Source: Apoderus coryli
Lineage: Eukaryota; Arthropoda; Insecta; Coleoptera; Attelabidae
Assembly (NCBI GenBank): GCA_911728435.2
Contig: OU452208.1
Location: 4,526,001-4,590,000, forward strand
DNA length: 64,000 bases
Reading direction: 5' to 3'
Below the pieces are notes generated by a model. That model saw only the letters and a list, made by a program, of their open reading frames with translations. It did not search any database and was not told where the DNA came from. Positions 39,749-51,700 of this stretch are shown here, in pieces. Both the position numbers and the translations under genes were made by a program. Positions within the stretch are counted from its first letter, which is position 1. The number at the start of each line of letters is the position of its first letter.

Positions 39749-42700
39749 ATGAGCTCGACCAATCGCACCACCCCTAAGGGTGGTAAGGGGGCGAAGCCCG
39801 ACAAAAGTCACAAAAGTGAAAGCGGTAAGTGTAGTTTACATATTATAGAATGTAAATAACTCACTGAATATCATTAAATTTTAAGGTAAAGGCAGTGGTG
39901 AAAAACAACACAACAAAGACACAAATGAGGATGTATCGGTAAAAGTGAAACAGGTAATGGAAACTACAGAGAGGTCTGAAGAAATTGCATGTCATGCTTT
40001 ACATGAATGTGACTATGATGTAAATATGGCAATCAACATGATTTTAGAAGAATTAAACAATGTAAGTACCTACATTAAATCTATACACTAATTTTGCTAT
40101 CAACTCTAAAGTAACTTTAATTATTTTAACTAATATTACATAACGTGTACAGATTTGTTTATCAACGGGGAATACCCTAAATTAGTTAGCAAATGTATTT
40201 AGCGCCTCTTTCAAACCGTAAAGATCTTTATGTATTATTACATGCATGCGCAGAAATGTAAATGTATCGATGTAATTCAGTGATTTCCATCGATATATAA
40301 AAATTGCATTGAAGGCAGAATGAGTGGGGCCCCCCGAACTCTTCACTGCGACCACGCAAGGGTCTATTTTGGCTTAATGATATAGTATGGCACATAAATA
40401 TCGTCATTAGGAAATCCTTTAAGAATTTTACTGTACACATGTTTCCATCTATTCTCTATATCTGATAAATAGCGGCATATTTAAGATTATCTGTTTTATT
40501 AAATTGTTAAGTACCTAAAAACAAGTATGATGAGTAATTATATTTAAAATTACTCATATCTATATATCTGTTGATTACAACTAACTAACTTAATCAGTTG
40601 CCCCTAACTTTTCATGAAGTTATTGGTCTCTCTAGGGGCCAATTCATCAGATGTTCCCAGTCGTCATTCCAAGCTGTTTCAGCCTTATCAGAACAGTGGC
40701 ATACAGTTGCAGAGCACGTGTAGTCTCTGTTGTTTTTTCGCATAAACTAGTCTTAGACCCATCTTTTTGAGGTGGTATTTCACCGAATAGTATCGTGTAA
40801 AAAGGCCTGTAATCCCTCTTAAGTCGTTTCTATCCAGTTCGATAAGTTTTTGGCTTTTGATTCTGATGGTTTAATGAACCTCTTCGATTATCTCATGGCT
40901 GTAATATTCCTTTAGTGGGACTCTAACTGTCCCTTTTGCGGAATTCTTGCTTCATATGGCCCTTTGTAATGCTAAAGATGGGTTCCGAATCGCAGAACAA
41001 AGAGGCCCCTTGTCTTACAAGTAACTATGATCTGTTGAGCTTTCAGTTGCTCTAGAGACTGTTTCCCCACAAGTAAGTCTTAAATGTGTTTTTGGCACTT
41101 TAAATGATATGAACAATTTTCTGCACCGAATATAAACGTTAAATTCATTTAAATAATTTAATGTTGTGTTACGGTGCTAAATAAAAAATCCCTTATTTGC
41201 AACTCATGCTTACGAAATACTAAGTGCGTTACTAGAGGGGAATTACACTTTTTTTATTTAATAATATTTGCGAATTATCTTAATATTTATCTAATTATTG
41301 GGTCTTCATTGAGATAACAGCTTCACAGATAGACAAATGCAGTAATATCTACCTGCCAGATTAGAAAACAATACATTTAGCATAAATATAAACTAAAGAA
41401 GTAATCCATACTTATATGGAGTGTAATTATTGAATGACGAAAGAAAACACAATCGTCGCTCCACTATATTATATAATTACATTACAAGATGTAAGGGACA
41501 TGTTTTCGAGCCTACGCACTCCATCATCAGCCTGAAAGGCAACGGCACAAAGTGAAGCTTAACAGGTTAATCAAATAATTTCAATGTCATGAAATAAAAT
41601 AAACAAAGATACATATAATAATAATTATAAAACAATCAACAAGTGACAAGTAGGTTAAATAAAAATCTTTCACAATCTCCCTTGCCTCATTAAAACTTTC
41701 CAATAGAATTTCTGACTAGATAAAAAATTTTAAAACAGTCAATGCTAGGTAAATGTACACTTATTCAAAGGGAGACATTAAAAGAATATGAACAAACACA
41801 AAGTATTTGTAAATTCATTATATTTCACTGGCAAATTTAATAAAAATTTATTTAGCAAAGACTGCGGCACACTCTGACTACAAATAAAGCGATTTAAGTG
41901 CTCTGAAAACTTCGTCTTTTCTAATTTTTTTCAACTTGGATCTGTTGTAAATTGCAATTATTGATAAAAGCAGTTTCAAATAAAACTAGAAGCCATCTCA
42001 AAAAATCATTTCACTCATAATCATATTAGAAACTAAATTTGTCAACCAATTATTCCTTGTCTATGAAGTGTTCACTTAGATAACGTCCAATTTAAAAATA
42101 CAATATTGTTTATAGAATAATCATGTCGTTATCAACTTCGGAAACAGTTATTGTTCTGACTCATACATCAAAATGCGTTTGTATTGATTTGTAAAAAAAT
42201 ATGAATTTTAGGTGTCTAAAATTTATTTATGTATTAAATACGGATGGATATAGGTACTATATTTATATATAACGGAATGATATTTTTTACAAAATTCATA
42301 ATTAAATTTTGTTTATTTTTTCCTGAAAGATAGGATACGAATAAAAAATAATTGGGTCATTTATTAATAAATACGAACAACTGTTTGTATGTTGGGCTTT
42401 ATTTTTTTTGTAGTTAGATTATATTTGTACCTTGATATTTAATAAAATATTTTATATCGGGTGTGCTATTGATGTTGCAATTTGTCTGTTATAAGAAATA
42501 TGTATAATCGTCAAGGAAATGTACGTGCCCGCCATTCATTATTTTAAATTTGGTAAGAAACTGAAAAGTCTTAACGTTGATGTCCACAGCTCACACTTGC
42601 GCGATTGTAGACGAATTATAATTATCTGTGTTAGATAAACATTAAAGTAGACCGTTTAAATAATTGTTAAAAATACAAAATCTACTTGCAAATTACCTGG

Positions 42701-45700
42701 ACCTGCAAGTACCTTATGATCAGTGATTCCCCCATCACTTTTTTGAAAGTATACGCTCTCAGTAATCAATTATGTGGCTGATTTTTCTTCCGATATACAT
42801 TGTAATAATAATATAATGTTTAAATTGGCGATCGATGGTCTCGCAGTCAAATTTTTACGTATTACCGCGGATTAAACTACAGCAGCTGTAGTACTATTTA
42901 TGAATGGCGATGTACATCATATCTTATACAAATTCTGTGATGTTCATATCGGAAATTTCGTTTCATAATCAGGTGTTGTCTTGGAAGTATGTTCAGAAGT
43001 AGAAAAAGTATTTTTTGAGCGGAAGTCTACTATGATATCAAATTTAGGTAATTCTCTTAACTTTATTCTCCTCTTTGGCATCATCAATAGTTAAAGACTT
43101 CGTCGATCACCTAAAAAAATTAATTGCATATGTTTACCTAATATGCCACTTACTTTTAGGTCGTCCTTGTGTCTTCGTTGCTTTATGGATACTTTTAAAG
43201 ACTCCCTTGTAAACCTCATCTGCAATATATTTTTCTTTGACTCCAGGTTTGTTCTTTAGCGTTCCGCGAGAGTTTTTCGTGATTGAAGCATAACATTTTT
43301 AGTTCACACACGTCATACAAAATTTCTTGTAGGAATGAAGCAGATTCCAATTATCGTTTTAGGTCAAATGCTGTGCAGTCGCGATATCGACTAACATGTG
43401 CATGCAAAGTCGGATGATTCTTTAAAACAGCTTTTACAGTTCGAAAACTGCTTACACCTCTTTTATTAATTTAATTTCAATGCGTCACTTCAAGTTTTTT
43501 CCAAACCCTTCGAATTCTTTAGTCGATGAAATTTTGGAAACGGGAAACACCACTATAATAGATCTTTTAAAACGTCATTGCTTGGCAGTGCCAGAGGAAG
43601 AGGTGTGGTGTGTTCTCCCAGAGGTTTGCAAAGACATCAGTATGATTTATTCCTGAAGATTCTTAGTAGGACCAAATAGTTTCTGCATCTTGTCTAAGTA
43701 TTGAGCTTAATCAAATCCTAGGGGAGCTTCAGCAGCAAAACATGTTGATAAGAGTACTTAGTGTTGTTGATTCCTTCATTATTATAGTAAATTTGGAGTA
43801 TGATTGTACAAGGTGTGAGATAAGTCGTTTGCGCATCTCCTTTGCTATGACCATTCGCCTAGCAGTTATTTGGCTTTGTATCTAGTCGATTAAGAAGGGT
43901 GATGGTTTTTTGTGTCAGAGGATACTCACCATTGGTGTCCATTATTTTTTTAGGTCTTTAACTTGGTCCACACAATATTCCGCGAAAAATTCTCAGGCGT
44001 ATTAGTCCAGTGCGGCCAGCTGTAAGGTTTCAGTAAGATAGTGGTGGACACAACCGCTAAATTTTCATATATCAGTATGGGTCGAGTGATACATCATTCT
44101 AAATCATTTTTTATCTATAAAGTTTGTTACGTTAGTTTATTGGAAATAATGCAATTATTAATAATAATTATTATTAAAATTCTTGTTTCGTTACGCAAGT
44201 CATATATTTTAGATTATATTATAACTTGTCGGGAAAGTTTTGGGGTGAGACAACCGATTTTTTCTTATTCTTATACCAATTTGAAACCGACGCTATCACT
44301 CTTTCCAAGAGGTTTTGTCGTTGTCAGTGGCCTTCAAGGTGTAAGTACATTTTCGCCAGCTTATCTTTTGTTTAATTCTGAGGATTTTTGCACCACCCTG
44401 TAAGTTAATATTGGAAAGGCTTGAGTCATCTAAAAATAATAATATATTTAGAAGGACAACATTGGACTTTTGTTTATTGTTTTAGGTTGAATGGGAGACC
44501 CGTGTAAAAAAGAAAAAGAACAGACAGACATCTGTTAGTAAGCAGGAGAAAGGTGACGAGATTGGAGGCGCTGCAGAGGAGTGGGAGGAAGTGCCCCCAC
44601 AAAGTGGTGGAGGAGGTGGTGTGGGCAGTGGCGGTGATAAGGAAAGGGGACGCAACAAAAGCAGGGGTGGCCCTGATCGGATGCATGGTACGTCCTGTGT
44701 TTCCTGAAGTAAACCTGAAATTATTTATTTTTTTTTTTATTTACTTTAGGTCGTAACAATGACAGCCGCGGCTGGCGAGGTCGTGAACGTCACGAGAACG
44801 AACGTAACCTGGAAGAGGGGGGCGGCGGTGGACGGACTGAATATGGTGGTGGGCGTGGAGAACGCCGAGGTCGTGGTGGTGGTGGTGGTGGATCCGGTGG
44901 ACGTGGCGGAGGTGGTGGCAGAGGGAGAGGTGGCGGTCGGGCTGGAGGACGGTATCCGCCACGTGGAAATCGTGGTGGTGGTAGAGGAGAACATAACTCC
45001 TATAATCGACAACCAATTGATACTTGGGACAATTCCAATACATGGGATAATAGTACGGTAGCAGTTACTAATCATAATACAGGAGGTTAGTTGCTTTTAA
45101 TTCGATGTATTTTCATTAATAAGTTCTATTCTAATAAAAGGCAAAAGTAATATTCATATTGGTTAGAGTTATAGGGCTGTGCTCTCTAGTTGCCGATTGA
45201 AACATTCTAAATTTTAATCAAAGATTTCATTAAGTTTTTTTAATTCAACTGTGTGTTCGACATTGGACCATACATATTGCAATTTTTAACACTTGTTCAC
45301 ACTAGTGTAATTATTTAGATTTAGATGCAATTTGAATGCTTTTTGTTTTCTCTAAACTTCCTTGAATAAAAATGATGAGACGATGACGAGACTGATTTGA
45401 GAGACATTCAGTATAATAGTTTACGCTGTGCTGTAAGTTTTTTATAGCATAGTGATCAAAAACTGTTTTCAGCAGTGTGTCTTAAAAGTAGATGATTTTG
45501 GCGACTGATTTATTTGTATCAATTTGTGTAGTGTTTAATAAATTTGTTGGATGTTTAGTTATTTTTTGTGATGTTTTTTTTTTTCAGACGTGGACACTTG
45601 GAATGATTTCCCCGGTACTGATGAGTGGTCCGCTGAGGAGTATAGCGGAAGTCTTACGGAGACTAAGGTTTTTACTCCTAGTGTCCAGCCCACATTGGAA

Positions 45701-48700
45701 ACGTTAGGTAAGGTAGAGTTTAGTTTGTAACTGTTATGTTCCGCTATTTAGAATTCAAAAAATAATGTTTGGTTCCAACTTAGTTTGTTGGCAATATTAG
45801 TTTAGTTCAATTGCATTATTTAAAGGCACGTCTTCACTTGAACATCTGATATGAAAAAAAAAGCACTAAAAAAAGAATTCCAAAAGGTCAGAAATCCCTA
45901 AAATTAGGCAAATTCTTGGTAAATGTGTTTAGGTCGTTTAGTATTGTACAGAAACTTGCCGAAGAGTAGTCGACGGCAACACAGAGTACTGTTTAAAGTG
46001 ACTGTCGTTTTCTATAATAGAATTCGAGTCTCACTGCTGATCTCAATATCAACTAATCTGTTTCGCATGGGTTGTGCCAGCTCGTACCGTCTTGTTGAAA
46101 CCAAAGGTTTTCCCTATTTATTTCATCTAACCGAATCCATAAACACTCAGCATGTTATTGTTCATCTTATACGTTATGCATTTCATCAAATTCTCCACCA
46201 AACCTTGAATCTTAATTGATGCATTGTTTTCTTGTGAAGATGCACGACAATTTTGTTTAAATCCTTCAGATAAATGCTGAACAGAATATTCTTTGAGAAT
46301 ACTCTTGCTATAATCAAGAAGAAAAATTCATCGTCACATTGACCATATGTTTCAATTCTAGTGTTAATTAAATCTGATAACCATAGAAATCAAAATCTTT
46401 TATATTGTATTTGATGCTAGTGCTACTTGTCATGTTTACAACGTTACATGTTTCCAAAAATGTAGTTCATTTTGCACAAGAACAACTGGAAGTTGGACCG
46501 TATATCTTTCTAAAAGTTCATTGATTAATTGGCTTGCTACAGTGCTACTTCCTTGCCAGAAAGTTGTAAGGTATCATTTCTAATTGTAAAACATACGGGA
46601 TAAGAAAACTTTGATGGTTTCTAGGATTGTTTGTTTCCATTTCAGTCGAATATAAATACTTGAGAAATCAAAAATTAGACTTCCTCGTTGCATTCAAAAT
46701 GCTTGTTCCTACTAAAATGTTCAACTGAATATGGCCTTTAAATCATTGCAGGAAAGGTACAATGAAAAATTTTACAAATATTGATAAGTAAGTCACTTTA
46801 CTTATTAACATGATGAAACGATGACGAATCTGATGAAGGAAACTATAATGTGTTGATGTTTTGTGGTCTAACTGTAAGTTTTTTATAGTTTAATTGCATA
46901 TTCTTCACCCAGTTACTTCGTAGATGATTCAAGCAGTCTGATTTAATAGCAAAGTGAACAACATTTCTTTTCCTTTGTCGTACTGTGCGCTTGTGAAAAT
47001 CTCTATACTTTATACAGATACAAAGATTAAAGTTTTAGCAAAATTCGGCACAATCCTAATTTTGAACGGTTCTTGTTTCAGAACCAACATCGCTGAGCCA
47101 ACCTCCGTCTTTGGATCAGCAGCTCGTTGGTGGTGTTGCAGGGGTTCAACAATCTCTACCGCCCACAGCCCAACAATCTATTGGACAGACGATACAGCAA
47201 CAGATGGCGGCGGCGGCTGCAGCGGCAGCAGCACAACAAACGTCAGTAGCCGGTGTTCAAATGCAATCAATCAGTCCCGTGCCACCGATGGTTGGTACAT
47301 TGACAGCGGCTCAGACACAATATTTCTCACAGTTGTCGCAACAGAACAGTGACAGTTTGAATAAGCAGTATGGGACGACGACAGCGCAAACCTACCAACC
47401 TAGTTATGACAAGAGTGGACAGGCGGTAAGTGATTTCTAGCTACTTTAATATTATATTGTAATATAACGTTGTTACAAGTATGATGAAACGATGACGAAT
47501 CTGTAGAAATGCTTTAGTGTTGAGATCTATGACTAAACTACAAGTTTTTTATGGTTTTTTTTGCAGTCTCCTCACTTGGTTATTTCGTGGATGATTTAGG
47601 CTGTCTGATTTAAAAAGAAATAATCAAAATACCTGCTTAATTACAGTATTATACATTGATATAAAATTAATTAATTGGGGTTTTTAGGTTTATAATAGTA
47701 CGAACACTGGCCAAACCTACGGTACGACTCAATATGGTAGTCCGCCAACTAACGCGTATGCGAATACTGGTTACCAATCTGTTAACACTGGTTATGGTAC
47801 TACCCAGGATCAATCTCAACAACAGCCCCAACAACCTCAACAACCGACAAGGACAAAAACTCAGAGAGCGCGAGTACCTCCACCATCAAAGGTAAATAGT
47901 TGAATTTAAATTTAAGTATCAGTTATTTGTATTTAGTTGTTAAAATGATGAAACGATGACGAATCTGATGAAATTGCCAAATAGTGTTGAATGCGATTTA
48001 ATAGTAAGTTTTTTACAGTTTTATTGCAGATTCTTCATTTATTTGCAATTTCGTAGATGATATATGACGATCTGATTTAACAACAGTATTTATTTAGTTA
48101 TTATTATAACATTAGGAATACAAAAACATTATCAAATCCACAAAATAATAGCAACATAGCCCAATTAATTAAATCGATGCAATTACTCTAAAAATTACAA
48201 ATTTACGCTAATGATTTAAATCCAAGGAAAGGCTAAAAAAGTCTATATCAAAATAAATTGTCTCAGATTAAATACTGAGTATTATTCAAGAAAATTGTAT
48301 GAGGGTTGCTATTTATGTATTGAGAACTGGCAACACTCGTATTGCCAGATGAAATCTGTCCCCGCCGTCTTGAAGTTTGACATTTTGACAGTATACGCAC
48401 AGAATATTTGACGTGCGACCAATATTTGTGTTTATGATTTATTATGACTTTTCGGCGCAAGAGCAGTGCAATAAACTTAATGCAATGTTTAGCGATGAAG
48501 CACCATCCAAGGCCACTACATATCGTTGCTACACTGAATTCAAACGGGGCCGTAGTTTGCTCACACAAGATGGTCGTCTAAAATCGGTCGTTTTACCGGA
48601 AACCATCGATGCTGTGCGAAAACTAATGGAAGAAGATCGTCATGTGACATATCGTGAAATCGAGACAACTTTAATGAGCATTAATAATAACATTTTGTTT

Positions 48701-51700
48701 GTAAGCTATGTGCACGTTGGATCCCACAATTGTTTACAGGTGCTCAAAAAAAAAGGCTCTAGTCGTCTGGTGCCTAGAATGCTTAAAAAATACAACTGTG
48801 GTACATCCAAAGCCGTATACAGCATCGTCACAGGTGAAGAGTCGTGGATTTATGCCTATGAGCCAGAAATAAAAAGCCAATGGTGGCGTGTTTACGAAAA
48901 CCGGTCATGTCCCAACTGTGGCTCTAGAAGATCCGAAGACCGCTAATGCAGCGTGGTATACGACCATTTGTATGCCCGAGATTTTCGGTAAATTGAGAGA
49001 CCAATCCAAAACGACGAATGGTGTTGCATCACGAAAATGCGATCTCATCACACATCACTGGCAACAGACGAGTATTTGGATCCACAAAAGGTCGAATTGA
49101 TGGGTCATCCACCTTACAGTCCCGACTTCGCACCCAATGATTTCTTTTTATTCCCACCCACTAATTAAAGATAAACTGTGTGGACAACGATTTTCATCGC
49201 CCGAAGAAGCGGCTGAGGCCTTCAAAAACCTTGTTTTAGACTGACTTCTCACTGGACAAAGTGCTTTGAAGGGTAGTTTCATCGTATGCAAAAGTGTAGT
49301 GAGAATATTTTGTTGTTCTTTCTATTCTCAATACATAAATCGCAACCCTCGTATGTGGATACATGAAAAAGGAATCAAAACTTCTATGTTACATCGATTC
49401 TTTATTACTTTTTTTCACAATGAAGTATTCCGGCATACAGATAAATATTTTATCTACTTTACAGATTCCAGCCAGTGCTGTTGAGATGCCCGGTGATCTC
49501 AATAGTTCCATTGGGTATCTAGATGTTCAATTCGGCGCCATGGATCTGATTGATAATGGTACGTTTGTCGAAAGTAATACCAATGTACAGTCGAGTGAAA
49601 TAAAATATGGTGGCAGTGGCGGTACAATTACGGCCACATCGGCAACGCTAGATGTTACAGGCGGTAACTCACCTGCAGCTAATGTCAGTGTTAGATCGAC
49701 GCAGGAGATTAGCAGTGCGAATCAGGTGCAGTTGGATTACAACAAATCGACGACGGGTAGCACGCAACAAAGCAGTATTAGCTCTGCGTTGACACAGAGC
49801 GTAAGTATTTTTTCTACTGTCTTAAAATAAACGCTTGAATTTTTACTTGCACTTGCTTTCGTACAGGTTCTGTTGTTAATTAGGGAGGAAAAATTTATTT
49901 TTTTGGTTCAGTAGGCCTGTAGTATGCGATGTAACGATAGTTTTTATCGTTTGTGTAGCTATAAAGACTTGTAAAATATTTTATTTTGATTTTGTACATC
50001 ATAATCTTCAATATACATTCTTCTACAACGATCCCTGTTAGTGCTAAAGTGTTCTTTACGGCGCCTTTTCTTTTATACCTTTAAAGCATCTTTTATTGCA
50101 CATTTGACATGGGGAAACAGATAAAAGTCACTTGATATAAGTTTAGACGAATAATGTAAAAGAAAAACAATCATCGTCGCTTGACATCTTTATTTGGTCC
50201 TTCGAGCCTTTTTGGCTAGTAGAGTCCTTCCAATTGGCGTTTAGATTCGTCGCATGTTATCGTCTTTCCAAGAAGTGGCACTCAAAGTGTTAGTACAAAC
50301 ATTTGGGTCTAGGATGGTCAGATCGAATCAGGTTACAGAATTTTTAAATTTTTCATTCGTTTTCAAAGTGGAAAGGCTGAGTCAAAAACTTACGCATTCA
50401 TGGTCATGCACTTTTAATAAAATATCAGTCTCAGTAGCGCTTTTTCTAAGTTTCATATGAAATTTTACGATAATTCGTTGTTCGATTATTACACTTATCA
50501 TTTTTCTGACAAATTGTCTTGTAATTGGGTGTTTATTTATTCACCGAATATATTTTACTGAATTTTATGCACTGAATATAAATGTTAAATTTATTAAAAT
50601 AGTTTAATATTCATTTCTTGTGCTAAATAAAAAATCTCTTATTTGCAACTCACGATTACGAAATACTAAGTGTGTTACTAGCGGGGAATTACACGAATAC
50701 AATAATAAAATATTGGCATAGGTAAGTAAGTAGGGTAGAACAATTATCCAAAAACGAGATAGTGATGCAGCAACCGTGTCACAATTCTAGTCTAAAATTA
50801 AACACGTGCTGGAGTTTTTCGTGGGCCCAGAACTAAACTTTCATTGATCTGGGTCGCAGGAGGATATCCAAATTGAAATTAATCAATATTTTGATAACTT
50901 GTGATTATATATCAAGTTTCTCTATTTCAGCTTCAAAACACTGATAGCATTCCACAAGGTAACGAACATTTATCTTCAAATACATACACTAACACGGTAA
51001 CTGGCAGAAGTGTATCGCAAAGTGCTAACAGTGGCAGTGGTGCCGTGCCAACGACGACATCAACATCGTCAGCTGGCATTTCAGCCACTGCATTGGATAT
51101 GAACAAGCCCGATACCCATTCCTATTCGCAGTCGTCCACTTATGCAGGGTATCAGTCGAAGGGTAACACATATAATACCTCGCCGTACAGTACTACTCAG
51201 GTAAGGAAATATAATATAAATATTGTCTGATATAATCTGCTTTGACAGAGCATTCCAAACATCTATGCACTGAATATAAATGTTAAATTTATTAAAATAA
51301 TTTAATATTCATTTCTTGTGCTAAATAAAAAATCTCTTATTTGCAACTCACGCTTACGAAATACTAAGTGTGTTACTAGCGGGGAATTACAACAATAAAA
51401 TATTATATATTATAGATCTTCAGTTAATTCTGTCCTTGGTAATAATTTCAGCTTCAAATAAATAATAATAAAAAACCTAAACCTCAGCTTTGGCTGAAGT
51501 ATAGGTTTGTTTATTTATTCGTCCGATACCGACATTACATGTTTTGAGAAATTACAGATACAATTTCTTCGAGCAAGTTTCGCGCATCTTGCTGTTTCCA
51601 CGTAGGTTTGGATTTCTACTGTGAAGCAGTTCCATGTTTACAGAATAACAACTTTATATGCTAGTATTAAATCTCCATGACGAGTTAAATTTAAAGCTAT

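Noticed and set aside
43130..43420. A nested minus-strand gene with a spliced exon (AAA|GTAAGTGG to TTTTTTTAG|GTGATC)
   Set aside because: Consensus-like splice sites are there, but the frame upstream has a stop and a shift; more like a transposon relic. Kept only as a relic.
44041..44403. 120-codon plus frame in lingerer intron 2
   Set aside because: AT-driven hydrophobic translation with no domain, no codon bias like the neighbours and no splice context.
44741..45075. Long His- or Thr-rich minus-strand frames
   Set aside because: Antisense shadow of the GGT/GGC-rich RGG exon of lingerer.
48263..48568. 101-codon minus frame over the mariner left end
   Set aside because: Antisense to the transposase start and terminal repeat.
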